Shown here one piece after another: positions 39,624 to 48,552 of a stretch of 64,000 nt of DNA (its first letter is position 1; every line of letters starts with the position of its first letter). The stretch spans positions 248,001 through 312,000 of the forward strand of contig JBGURP010000033.1 of NCBI GenBank assembly GCA_045132055.1, written 5' to 3'. This DNA comes from F23-D06 sp045132055. GTDB lineage: Bacteria > Bacteroidota > Bacteroidia > Bacteroidales > WCHB1-69. The notes below the pieces were generated by a model. That model was not told the DNA's origin. It did no database searches and saw only the letters and a list, made by a program, of their open reading frames with translations. The translations under genes were made by a program, and so were the position numbers.

Positions 39624-41786
39624 ATGGCAGCAATTAGCTCAATTCGTAAACACGGCGTGGCTTTGATGCTTATCATCGGCTTCGCATTACTCGCGTTTAT
39701 CTTAGGCGACCTCTCGCAGGTTACCCGTACGTTCTCCAACAAGAATATCATGACCAAGATCGACGGCAAGAAGATGGACAGAACGTACTCCGAACAATAT
39801 GAACAAAACACCGCGCTCATGCGTCTTCTGCAAAACAAGTCCTCCTTCGATGAGAACGAGACCTACCAGATTCATGAGATGACTTGGAGACAGATGCTGC
39901 AGGATGCTGTTATGGACAAACAGCTCAAAGCCCTCGGCCTCCAATATGACGACCAGATGATTGAGGATTTCAAGGCCGACATGCTGGCCAGCCTTAGCAC
40001 CAACCGCCCCAACCAATACCTGGGACAGTTCGCCAACGCACTCGCCGGCCTCTATGGCCCCGAAAACGCTATGGCTATTCTCTCCAATATCGAGGAGTAT
40101 GCCAACAATGATCAGGTAAAGGACCTCTACAACGCTTATCAGGCAATTGTCCATTTCGCTCTCTCTGCTGAGAAAGCTTCCCACTATTCCGCATTGGTGC
40201 AGAATACCATGTATTTCTCCGATCCGATGGCCAAGCAGCTGGCAAAAGACAACCAGATGGCATTGGTCTCCCTCCTCCCGGTGAGCCCGCAAGCTCCTGC
40301 TTTTAACGGAGTCACCGCTTCTGTGAGCGAAAAAGAGATGAAGGATTTCTACAAACAGAACAAAGATATCTTCACCGTGCATGAGAAGAACCGCGACATC
40401 GACGTGGCTATCTTCCCCATCAATCCTACCGCTAACGACCTGAAAGCTATCGAAGACAGCGTTCGCGCCGATTTCCAGAAACTCATGGCTAGCGAAGATC
40501 TGGCTGCTTTCAGCGCAGAAAAAGGCAACGGCACTGTGGATAGCACCTACTACAAATCCGATGATATCAACATAGACGCATTGGACAGCCTCATCTTCAA
40601 GACTTCTGTCGGTTCCTACATCGAGCCTTACAATTATGAAAATCAGAAATGGTATTTCGGCAAGGTCTATGGTGGCGCCGCTCGTCCTGACTCTGTCAAT
40701 GTGGCTACGATTGAACTGCCTTTCAAAACAGCTGACAACAAGGCTGCAAAATACACCAAATCCGAAGCTAAGAAACTCGCCGACAGCCTTAAGACTGTCA
40801 TTTCCAGCCATCAGGCTTCCATTTTCGAGCTTCAACCCAACTATCTGAATGGCCGCGAGCAGACCGACACCACGTTCTGGTTGCCCGAGAGAGGTACGAT
40901 TGCCGAGATTTACAATGGCCTTCTGGCAACGCCTATCGGTGGCGTGTATGTGTACAAAGCTCCCAACGGCTACATCGTGTTCCAAGTAATCGAGCGCACT
41001 ACGCCGATCGAGAAGAGACAATTTGTGTTGTATGACTATGACATTACCGCTTCTGAAGCTACAGTCAACGCCATCAAATCCCAGGCCAACCAGTTTGCCG
41101 CTTCCATCAACAATGATGAAGAGCTGAACACCACGGCTGCCAAGAAGGGTATCCAGACAGTGAAGGGCACGAACGTGCTTTCCATGGCTGCCAACATCGG
41201 TCAACTTCCCAACTGCCGCGACATCGTCAGCTGGGCATTCTCCGATGACGTGAAGAAAGATGACATCTCCGACGTGTTCAATGTGGAGAGAATGTTCTTC
41301 GCCGTGGCTGCCGTCAAGACGGTCCGCAACGAAGGCGTGCAGAAATACAAAGATGTGAGAGAAAACATCGAGGCTCAGTTGATGGCCGAGAAGAAAGTTG
41401 ACATGGTGGCAGAGCAGGTTCAGAAATCTCTCGCTTCCTCCAACATGGAATCTTTGGCACAGCAATATGGCACTCAGGTGATGGATAGCGTAGTGCTCGC
41501 ATTCGCTGGTGACCTTTACCAGAACAGAGGCGTGGATGGCCGTGCAATCGCCGGTGTCTTTAGCGCTGCCAAGAACAAACCCACCGCAGTGGCCGGTAAG
41601 AACATGGTGTACGTGGTGAACGTGCTTGACCTCAACAAGAGCGAGGCTACTCCTTCCTTGTTGGCTGAGAAGAACACACTCCGTAACATGGTGATGGGTC
41701 GCGATCGTAACGAGAATGTTCTGATGGAATATTTTGTAAACAATACGAAGGTTATCGACAACCGTTGCAAATTCTATCAGAAGTAA
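39624..41786 (+). CDS. ppiD: PpiD-like periplasmic chaperone with SurA N-terminal domain
   Basis: The 720-residue protein is anchored by one membrane helix (residues 12-30, VALMLIIGFALLAFILGD) and has a long periplasmic part. A SurA_N-like helical domain begins near residue 45 (IDGKKMDRTYSEQYEQNTALM, WRQMLQDAVMDKQLKALGLQY). The parvulin core is degenerate, with only fragments such as LLATPIGGVYVYKAPNGYIVFQVIERT near residue 440. It probably helps outer-membrane and secreted proteins fold. It has its own promoter and a terminator, so it is monocistronic. Confidence 0.85.
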   Translation: MAAISSIRKHGVALMLIIGFALLAFILGDLSQVTRTFSNKNIMTKIDGKKMDRTYSEQYEQNTALMRLLQNKSSFDENETYQIHEMTWRQMLQDAVMDKQLKALGLQYDDQMIEDFKADMLASLSTNRPNQYLGQFANALAGLYGPENAMAILSNIEEYANNDQVKDLYNAYQAIVHFALSAEKASHYSALVQNTMYFSDPMAKQLAKDNQMALVSLLPVSPQAPAFNGVTASVSEKEMKDFYKQNKDIFTVHEKNRDIDVAIFPINPTANDLKAIEDSVRADFQKLMASEDLAAFSAEKGNGTVDSTYYKSDDINIDALDSLIFKTSVGSYIEPYNYENQKWYFGKVYGGAARPDSVNVATIELPFKTADNKAAKYTKSEAKKLADSLKTVISSHQASIFELQPNYLNGREQTDTTFWLPERGTIAEIYNGLLATPIGGVYVYKAPNGYIVFQVIERTTPIEKRQFVLYDYDITASEATVNAIKSQANQFAASINNDEELNTTAAKKGIQTVKGTNVLSMAANIGQLPNCRDIVSWAFSDDVKKDDISDVFNVERMFFAVAAVKTVRNEGVQKYKDVRENIEAQLMAEKKVDMVAEQVQKSLASSNMESLAQQYGTQVMDSVVLAFAGDLYQNRGVDGRAIAGVFSAAKNKPTAVAGKNMVYVVNVLDLNKSEATPSLLAEKNTLRNMVMGRDRNENVLMEYFVNNTKVIDNRCKFYQK

Positions 41787-41807
41787 TATATAAACAATAG
41801 ATTCTTC

Positions 41808-41859
41808 TGCGGCACAGGTTAAACTTTCGGATTGAAAGCGAATCTGTGCCGCTTTTTTT
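41808..41859 (+). terminator. Terminator just ahead of the TonB-type receptor gene
   Basis: GCGGCACAG and CTGTGCCGC form a nine-base stem around a 25-base loop, followed by seven T. It ends six bases before the next ATG, so it either ends the PpiD-like transcript or attenuates the receptor gene. Confidence 0.8.
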
Positions 41860-41865
41860 AATTAT

Positions 41866-44469
41866 ATGAAGTTATTCAGACAAATTTTAGCCCTTTTGAT
41901 GTGTGTCGCGCTGCCGGCGGCCATCGTGTACGCCCAGCCCGAGATGCAGCGACCGCAGACCGCAAGCCATACCAGTGGTGTGGTCACAGGCTCCATCGTG
42001 GATGAAAACAGTACCCCGCTGCCGTATGCGACCGTCAATGTGAAGAAAGTCTCCGACTCCACTACCGTGCAGTTCGGCGTAACGGACACCGAAGGAAAAT
42101 TCACTTTGGAGGGCATCCCTTTCGGCAAGTATTTCGTCGAAATCCAGTTTATCGGCTATCAGAAATCCACCTCTGCCCCCTTTGTCATCAGCAAGGAGAG
42201 TGCGGTCTATAAGATTGCCAAGTACAAGATGACAAACAAGAACAAGGAGATTGGAGAAGTGGTGATCAAGGCGCAGAAAGATATGCTGCAGACCAATCTG
42301 GACAAGACCGTCTTCAATATCGAGTCGAGCATCAACGCCACAGGCCAGACCGCTGTGGAGGTGTTGGAGGAGATTCCTTCTGTGTCTGTGGACGTGGAGG
42401 GCAATGTGAGCCTCCGAGGCAGCGAGAATGTGACCATCTTGGTGGACGGCCGTGCCACGAACCTCTCGCTGGACCAGATTCCTGCCGACATGATTGAGAG
42501 CATAGAGGTGATTACAAACCCTTCCGCCCGTCTGGAGCCTGACGGCATGGCCGGTATCTTGAATGTGATTCTCAAGAAAAAACGCGAATCCGGCTTCAAT
42601 GGTATGGTGACTTTAGGAGCATCTACCGCCTGCCTCTATCAGAACAACAAGCATAACATCTTTCTGAACGGCTATAATGGAAATCTGAACTTCAACTACC
42701 ATTATGGCAAGATCAATCTGTTTGTGAGCTATGGATACAGGAGTTTTGCGCACCGCAATGCGGGCACTATGTGGCGCGACTCCTGGATAGGGGAGGAGAT
42801 GAACAAGCTGTCGCAAACCAGCAGCGGCCGCAATCGTGACGGATTCCACAACGCAGCTATCTCTTTCGATTATTTCATCAACAAATACAATACGCTCACA
42901 TTTAATCTGAACGGCCATTTCGGCAAAATGAACCGTGAGAGCCTTCTGCATTCGTCCACCATCCATTATGCGCCAACGGATACCTCCTTGCTGATGGACT
43001 ACGAGCAGACAGGCAACAATACCCGCAATTTCAAGAGTGTGGATGCTTCGGTGAGCTATAAGAAAACCTTCTTGACCCCAGGAATGGAATTGACTTCGGA
43101 TCTGTTTTATACCCAGCGCAACGGCTTGGCCGTGGATTGGCAGAACCAAAATCATTTTGAGGGCCGTGACGATTATTTCCAAACTACCAACACCAAAAAT
43201 CAGCACCGCGATGCCTCGGCGCAACTCGACTTTGTGACGCCAGTGGGCAATGGTGGCCGCATTGAGACGGGGTACAAGTTTTCTTATCGCAGCATTCTTC
43301 AGAATTATCGCTTCTACTCCGGCATTACGGAGACGGATACAGTGGAGGACGTGTCGCAGCGCAACGACTTTGACTTTTCGGAGTACATCAACGCGCTGTA
43401 TTTTATCTATTCCAACACGTTTTGGAACAAGTTGCAGGTGCAGGTGGGATTGCGTGGAGAGATTTCGTACACCGTTTCGGACCTGAAGTCCATCGACACG
43501 GTTTACCGCTATCTGAATTACGGCCATTTTGCCCGGAACTTCTTCTTCCCGACCGTGCATCTTAAGTATCAAATAACGCCGGAGCACTCGCTGCAGTTCA
43601 GTTTCTCGCGCCGCGTGCAACGCCCGCGTTTTCACCAGCTGAACCCCTTCGTCGATTATTCCGACCGAGAGAACCTCACATGCGGCAATCCAGCACTGGA
43701 ACCGGAGTTTGCCAACTCCTTCGAGCTGGGCTATATGCTCACCAAAAACCAGACCGCCTTTAGTGTGACGGCCTTTTACCGCCGACGCACCAACCTCATC
43801 ACACGCAATACAGAGCTTGATACCATGTATGTTGATGGTGAGTATCTGCCCTATACGATGACTACCTACATGAACTATAACAAGAGCCAGAATTACGGTA
43901 TTGAGATTTCCTTCAACCAGCGGGTGAAAAAGATTTGGAGAATTAACGTGACGGGTAGTTTCTATCGCAATGTAATCGACAGTGATAATCTGCTGGATGA
44001 GAATCTCTCGCGTGACTGGTCGTGGAACATGGGCATCAACCAGACCTTCACAGTGGGCAAAAACTTCGACATACAGTTGAATTTCCGTTATCGTTCGCCG
44101 TCGCTCACGGCAGGCAGTATGGGCTGGTGGATGAATGGAGTGGGGCAGGGCCGCCGTTCCGCCAGTTATCGTCTGAACTTGGGTGTGAAGAAAGGCTTCT
44201 TGGACAACTCGCTGGTGGTGAGCCTGAATATCCGCAACATGCTCTATTTCATCCCGGCGGTGCGCCAGATGCAAATCCGCTCGTGGCAGAACTGTGCGGT
44301 GTATGACGAGTATTACGAGCCCACCGCCGATAACGCCTATTACTCCTACAGTGTGCGCGAAAATCAGGGCTTCAATATTTCGCTGAATGTGACATACAAG
44401 CTGAATAATTACAAGAACAGACAACCTCGTCCATCGGATGACGACGAATATTCCGGCGAGGAAATGTAA
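41866..44469 (+). CDS. TonB-dependent receptor-like outer-membrane protein (OMP_b-brl_3)
   Basis: The 867-residue protein has a signal peptide (cleavage after VYAQ near residue 24), a carboxypeptidase regulatory-like domain (about 40-115; TGSIVDENSTPLPYATVNVKK), a plug domain (about 135-230; TGQTAVEVLEEIPSVSVDVE, VTILVDGRATNLSLDQIPA) and a large barrel. The barrel ends in a short charged tail (RQPRPSDDDEYSGEEM). No SusD partner lies next to it, which argues against a polysaccharide-utilisation pair; the ligand is unknown. The start codon lies right after a terminator hairpin. Confidence 0.9.
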   Translation: MKLFRQILALLMCVALPAAIVYAQPEMQRPQTASHTSGVVTGSIVDENSTPLPYATVNVKKVSDSTTVQFGVTDTEGKFTLEGIPFGKYFVEIQFIGYQKSTSAPFVISKESAVYKIAKYKMTNKNKEIGEVVIKAQKDMLQTNLDKTVFNIESSINATGQTAVEVLEEIPSVSVDVEGNVSLRGSENVTILVDGRATNLSLDQIPADMIESIEVITNPSARLEPDGMAGILNVILKKKRESGFNGMVTLGASTACLYQNNKHNIFLNGYNGNLNFNYHYGKINLFVSYGYRSFAHRNAGTMWRDSWIGEEMNKLSQTSSGRNRDGFHNAAISFDYFINKYNTLTFNLNGHFGKMNRESLLHSSTIHYAPTDTSLLMDYEQTGNNTRNFKSVDASVSYKKTFLTPGMELTSDLFYTQRNGLAVDWQNQNHFEGRDDYFQTTNTKNQHRDASAQLDFVTPVGNGGRIETGYKFSYRSILQNYRFYSGITETDTVEDVSQRNDFDFSEYINALYFIYSNTFWNKLQVQVGLRGEISYTVSDLKSIDTVYRYLNYGHFARNFFFPTVHLKYQITPEHSLQFSFSRRVQRPRFHQLNPFVDYSDRENLTCGNPALEPEFANSFELGYMLTKNQTAFSVTAFYRRRTNLITRNTELDTMYVDGEYLPYTMTTYMNYNKSQNYGIEISFNQRVKKIWRINVTGSFYRNVIDSDNLLDENLSRDWSWNMGINQTFTVGKNFDIQLNFRYRSPSLTAGSMGWWMNGVGQGRRSASYRLNLGVKKGFLDNSLVVSLNIRNMLYFIPAVRQMQIRSWQNCAVYDEYYEPTADNAYYSYSVRENQGFNISLNVTYKLNNYKNRQPRPSDDDEYSGEEM

Positions 44470-44506
44470 AAAATGCAGGGGCAACCAACCGCCTCTGTTT
44501 TTTTTT

Positions 44507-44514
44507 TATCTTTG
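44507..44514 (+). promoter_or_regulatory. -7 promoter box for barrel protein gene
   Basis: TATCTTTGCAC, 20 bases before the ATG at 44535. Confidence 0.6.
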
Positions 44515-44534
44515 CACTTTGTTTGAAAAATAGT

Positions 44535-45251
44535 ATGATGAAAAGAATAATTGCCATATTCCTCGTTTGCATTTTAGCCTTGCAAACCGTCCAGTCGCAA
44601 ACCAGAGACACGCTTAACACGGGCAATGCGAAGGCCAAGAAAGAGCAGAAACCAGAGGTGTTCCGCGACAGGCTGATTATGGATATTTACCACACATTCT
44701 GGATGAATATGCCGACGGAAGTCACCCATCTGAAATTTGATCCGGGTTTCAATATCTCCGCCATTTGGGATTTCAAGATCAAGGAGAAACCGCTTGCATT
44801 CGGTTTGGGTGTGGGCGTTTCCTATTATACGCAGTATAGCAATGCCCTGCTTCAATATGACAAGGAGGATGATATCATGCGCTATTATGTATTGTCCGAA
44901 AATGTCAAGTACAAACTTTTGAAGATGAATTACCTGAACGTCAATATTCCGTTGGAGTTCAGATATCGCAATCCCAACGGTTTCAAGTTCTCGGTGGGCG
45001 CGCGCATTGGGCTCATTTGCGAGATTTCGCAGAAATACAAAGGCCAGGACCCGCTGACAATCAGTGACACGGCCATGTACAAGAACTTGCATATCGAGCA
45101 TAAGATGAAGTACAATGTGGATGTCTATGCCCGTATCGGATGGAAGTTCATCAATGCTTATTACAGTTTCCAGCCCACACCACTCTTTACGGTGGGCAAA
45201 GGCCCCAAGATTTGTCCGATGTCGGTTGGCATCTCCCTGAGCATCTTTTAA
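44535..45251 (+). CDS. Outer-membrane beta-barrel protein, PorT-like fold
   Basis: The 238-residue protein has a signal peptide (cleavage after QSQ near residue 22) and a barrel of the PF13568 type: LKFDPGFNISAIWDFKIKE, PLAFGLGVGVSYYTQYSN, YLNVNIPLEFRYRNPNGFKF and SVGARIGLICEISQKYKG. It is related in layout to PorT but lacks its specific strand sequences, so a type IX role is not claimed. I chose the ATG at 44535 (an adjacent ATG follows) over a TTG at 44523. nhaD follows after 54 bases. Confidence 0.78.
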   Translation: MMKRIIAIFLVCILALQTVQSQTRDTLNTGNAKAKKEQKPEVFRDRLIMDIYHTFWMNMPTEVTHLKFDPGFNISAIWDFKIKEKPLAFGLGVGVSYYTQYSNALLQYDKEDDIMRYYVLSENVKYKLLKMNYLNVNIPLEFRYRNPNGFKFSVGARIGLICEISQKYKGQDPLTISDTAMYKNLHIEHKMKYNVDVYARIGWKFINAYYSFQPTPLFTVGKGPKICPMSVGISLSIF

Positions 45252-45305
45252 TGGATGCTCTTGTTGTTAAATTTGAATATTAATCATAATTAAAATACAG
45301 TTCCT

Positions 45306-46721
45306 ATGGCAGTTTTCTACATGATGATCGTGCTTTTTGTGGTCGGATACCTTTGCATAGCATTGGAACATCCGCTCAAAGTGAATAAGGCCGCTTTCGC
45401 ATTGTTTTTGGGAGTGACCATGTGGGTGTTGTATAGCGTCGGTGGCGAGGGTATCTTCGATATCACCCAATATGGTGCCGGATTTGAAGCTTTCAAGGCG
45501 GAACATCCCGCCTCCGCACACCCGTTTATCGATTTCCTCACTACACATGAGCTGATTGAGCATCTGGGCGACATCGCCGAGATTCTCTTCTACCTGATGG
45601 GGGCCATGACAGTCGTGGAGTTGATCGATACCTACGAAGGCTTCAGCATCATCACCGATCACATCAAGACTACCAACAAGGTGAAATTGTTGTGGACCTT
45701 GGGATTCATCACCTTTTTCTTCTCTGCCATTTTGGACAACCTTACAACGGCCATCGTGATGGTGGCGTTGCTTCGCAAGCTGATTCCCGACAAACACGAC
45801 CGCTGGTTCTTTGGCGGAGTGGTTATTTTGGCCGCGAATGCGGGCGGCGCGTGGAGTCCCATCGGCGATGTTACGACCATCATGCTGTGGGTGGCAGGCA
45901 AAGTCTCTACCGGAGCAGTGATGGCACATGCCTTCATTCCTAGCCTCATCTCCATGATCATCCCGTTGATTGTGATTTCATTCTTCGAGAAAGGTGAGAT
46001 AGATGTTTCTCAACGACAAGTGGAAGAGAAAGAAAGCTGTATTCCAGGTTGGCAGCGCAATCTGATTTTCACTCTCGGTATCTTGGCATTGGTGTTCGTC
46101 CCGATTTTCAAGATTCTTACGCACTTGAAACCCTATATGGGTATCATGCTGGGTCTTTCGATTTTGTGGATTGTCACCGAGATTCTGCACAAGACCAACC
46201 AGAAACAGATGCAACATTTCACCATCTCGGGCGTGCTTACGCGCATAGACCTGCCCACAATCTTGTTCTTCCTCGGCATCTTGCTGGCTGTGGCTGGATT
46301 GCAGAGTGCCGGACATCTCTCCATGTTGGCGGCAGGTATGGATTCTGTCTTCCATGGCAACTATTATGTCATTGACACTATCATCGGCGCCCTCTCATCC
46401 ATCGTGGACAATGTGCCGCTGGTGGCCGGTGTGATGGGTATGTACGAATTCCCGATCGACCATACGTTGTGGGTCTATCTGTCCTACTGTGCCGGAACGG
46501 GTGGCAGCCTCCTCATTATCGGCTCCGCTGCCGGTGTGGCTGTGATGGGTATGGAGAAGATCGACTTTGTATGGTACCTCAAACATATCACGCCGTATGC
46601 ATTGCTGGGCTATCTGGCCGGTGCTGGCATATATATTTTGGAGGACAAGATTCTGATGTCGTTGGGCATGGGTGCGGAGCATATTGTGACGGCTGCCGCC
46701 AATATGCCGTTGCCGATGTAA
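45306..46721 (+). CDS. nhaD: Sodium/proton antiporter NhaD
   Basis: The 471-residue inner-membrane protein has 12 or more helices and belongs to the NhaD branch of the ArsB/NhaD superfamily. It shows LEHPLKVNKAAFALFLGVTMW near residue 20, FFSAILDNLTTAIVMVALLRKL (about 140), ILAANAGGAWSPIGDVTTIMLW (about 180) and ALSSIVDNVPLVAGVMGMY, where Asp-Asn pairs in paired discontinuous helices bind sodium. It exports Na+ in exchange for protons, giving salt and alkali tolerance. Confidence 0.94.
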   Translation: MAVFYMMIVLFVVGYLCIALEHPLKVNKAAFALFLGVTMWVLYSVGGEGIFDITQYGAGFEAFKAEHPASAHPFIDFLTTHELIEHLGDIAEILFYLMGAMTVVELIDTYEGFSIITDHIKTTNKVKLLWTLGFITFFFSAILDNLTTAIVMVALLRKLIPDKHDRWFFGGVVILAANAGGAWSPIGDVTTIMLWVAGKVSTGAVMAHAFIPSLISMIIPLIVISFFEKGEIDVSQRQVEEKESCIPGWQRNLIFTLGILALVFVPIFKILTHLKPYMGIMLGLSILWIVTEILHKTNQKQMQHFTISGVLTRIDLPTILFFLGILLAVAGLQSAGHLSMLAAGMDSVFHGNYYVIDTIIGALSSIVDNVPLVAGVMGMYEFPIDHTLWVYLSYCAGTGGSLLIIGSAAGVAVMGMEKIDFVWYLKHITPYALLGYLAGAGIYILEDKILMSLGMGAEHIVTAAANMPLPM

Positions 46722-46802
46722 TCGGAGTTTCCTTCCGCTTTCATCAACAATAAAACCCTGAAATCTCCGTTATGCTTCTGTTGTTTAATTAAATACTGAA
46801 GC

Positions 46803-48356
46803 ATGAACGTGAAAATTTTGTGGGCAGATGATGAAATTGATCTCCTGAAACCCCATATCCTCTTTTTGAACTCCAAAGGCTACGAGGTCATCCCCGCGCT
46901 GAGCGGCATGGAAGCACTCGAAATCCTGAAGAAGGAATTTGTCAATATCATCTTCTTGGATGAAAATATGCCCGGCCTGAGCGGCTTGGAAACCCTGAAA
47001 AGACTGAAAAAAGACTATCCCCATATCCCTATCGTGATGATCACCAAGAGCGAGGAGGAGCACATCATGGAAGATGCCATTGGCTCCAGCATCGCCGATT
47101 ATCTGATCAAGCCCGTGAACCCCAACCAAATTCTCTTGTGTCTCAAGAAAAACATCGATAACAAGAAATTGGTCACGGCAAAGGTGACCGTCGATTACCA
47201 GCAATCGTTCCGCGACCTCTCCATGCGCATTTCCGACCGCCTCTCCGTATCGGAGTGGGAAGATTTGTACCGTGAGTTGGTGAACTGGGAATTGCAGATG
47301 GAAAAGATTGAAGACGAGGGTGTGGCCGAGATGTTGGCTGCCCAAAAAGAGGAAGCCAACGTGCAGTTTGCCAAGTTTGTGCAGCGAAATTACCTTGATT
47401 GGGTGAACGGACGCAGCACCGACAGACCTATTCAGTCACATACAGTATTGAAAGAGAAACTGTTCCCCGTACTCAATGAGAACAAGCCCACTTTCCTGTT
47501 TGTGATTGACAATCTTCGCTACGACCAATGGCGCAGCATCTATCCGCTGGTGCATGATTACTACTATGTGGAGGAGGAAACTATTTGCCACAGTATCTTA
47601 CCTACGGCCACGCACTACGCGCGCAACGCGCTTTTTTCTGGTCTCATGCCTTCCATGATTGCCAAGAAATATCCGCAAATGTGGCTCAACGAAAATGATC
47701 CTGGTGGCAAGAACCAGTTTGAGGAAGAATTGCTGGGCGAGTATCTGAAACGCTATGGTAAGAATGTGAAATACTCCTACGCCAAGGTACTCAATGCAGA
47801 CTTCGGCAAGAAAGTGTTCGACAATTTCAACCAGCTGATGCACAATTCGCTAAACGTGATTGTCTTCAACTTTGTGGACATGCTCTCGCACGCGGGCACG
47901 GATGTGAATGTGGTGCGCGAACTGGCTGACGATGAGAAATCCTACCGCAGCATCACGGCATCCTGGTTCGAGAACTCGGTGTTGTTGGATATGCTCAAAT
48001 ATCTGTCCGAAAAGAAAATCCCTGTCTTCATCACCACAGACCACGGTACCATCAAGGTGGAACGCCCGATCAAGATGGTGGGCGAGCGCGAAGTGAACAC
48101 CAACCTGCGCTACAAGGTGGGCCGCAGCAGCATGGACTATCCCGCCAAGGAGGTCTTCGAAATCAAGAATCCTGATGACGCTTTCCTGCCCAAGGAAAAT
48201 ATCACCCAACGGTTTATCTTTGCCACGAAGTCCGATTTCTTTGCGTATCAGAATAATTTTAACCAATACGTGAACCTCTACAAGCATACGTTCCAGCACG
48301 GTGGTATCTCCATGGAAGAGATGTTGACCCCGTTTGTTAAGCTGCTGCCGAAGTAA
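46803..48356 (+). CDS. porX: PorX-type response regulator with PglZ domain
   Basis: The 517-residue protein joins a receiver domain (residues 3-120: WADDEIDLL, phospho-acceptor Asp in IIFLDENMPGLSG near 52, MITKSEEE, LIKPVNPNQ) to a helical linker and a PglZ-type alkaline phosphatase-fold domain (about 205-517: FLFVIDNLRYDQWRS, LPTATHYARNALFSG, ITTDHGTIKVERP). This is the architecture of PorX, which with the kinase PorY controls type IX secretion genes and binds the secretion apparatus. porY is not adjacent. It supports a working type IX system together with PorT and the cargo protein at 51184. Confidence 0.93.
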   Translation: MNVKILWADDEIDLLKPHILFLNSKGYEVIPALSGMEALEILKKEFVNIIFLDENMPGLSGLETLKRLKKDYPHIPIVMITKSEEEHIMEDAIGSSIADYLIKPVNPNQILLCLKKNIDNKKLVTAKVTVDYQQSFRDLSMRISDRLSVSEWEDLYRELVNWELQMEKIEDEGVAEMLAAQKEEANVQFAKFVQRNYLDWVNGRSTDRPIQSHTVLKEKLFPVLNENKPTFLFVIDNLRYDQWRSIYPLVHDYYYVEEETICHSILPTATHYARNALFSGLMPSMIAKKYPQMWLNENDPGGKNQFEEELLGEYLKRYGKNVKYSYAKVLNADFGKKVFDNFNQLMHNSLNVIVFNFVDMLSHAGTDVNVVRELADDEKSYRSITASWFENSVLLDMLKYLSEKKIPVFITTDHGTIKVERPIKMVGEREVNTNLRYKVGRSSMDYPAKEVFEIKNPDDAFLPKENITQRFIFATKSDFFAYQNNFNQYVNLYKHTFQHGGISMEEMLTPFVKLLPK

Positions 48357-48368
48357 TCAAAAATTGTA

Positions 48369-48376
48369 TATCTTTG
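48369..48376 (+). promoter_or_regulatory. -7 promoter box for the riboswitch-terC transcript
   Basis: TATCTTTG, about ten bases before the predicted riboswitch start. Confidence 0.6.
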
Positions 48377-48385
48377 CCGCGCAAT

Positions 48386-48479
48386 TATGAGGGAGTAATT
48401 GGCGACCGTTTGGCCGTGGACAGTATCAACAAACCCAGTCAATAGACTTGGTACTGTCTTTAAGCAATAAGACTCATAG
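48386..48479 (+). ncRNA. yybP-ykoY (manganese) riboswitch aptamer
   Basis: The leader begins ATGAGGGAGTAA, matching the conserved GGGAGTA of the yybP-ykoY class, and ends TTTAAGCAATAAGACTCAT, matching the conserved AGCAA-AGAC side. ATGAG and CTCAT close the base stem P1. The inner hairpins use GGCGACCG...CCGTGG and GACAGTA...TACTGTC. The class senses Mn2+ and commonly precedes TerC-family and other metal transport genes, as here. The 3' side of P1 overlaps the left arm of a terminator. Confidence 0.8.
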
Positions 48480-48515
48480 ATTCTGTTAGTTCAGGTCTAT
48501 GAGTCGTTTTTTTTC
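48471..48515 (+). terminator. Riboswitch-controlled terminator of terC
   Basis: GACTCATAGA and TCTATGAGTC form a perfect ten-base stem, followed by eight T. The left arm contains CTCAT, which the riboswitch needs for its base stem. The two structures exclude each other, so ligand binding would prevent termination and turn terC on. Confidence 0.87.
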
Positions 48516-48552
48516 ATAGTTGTACCTTATTGATACTAACAATTGTAAGAAT

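Noticed and set aside
39702..41465. 587-codon minus-strand frame opposite the PpiD-like gene
   Set aside because: Shadow frame caused by codon bias of the real gene; no start signal or family.
42613..44484. 623-codon open frame on the minus strand opposite the TonB-type receptor
   Set aside because: It is the reverse shadow of the receptor gene; the sequence has low-complexity His/Val/Ile content and no domain, and the plus-strand protein is clearly real.
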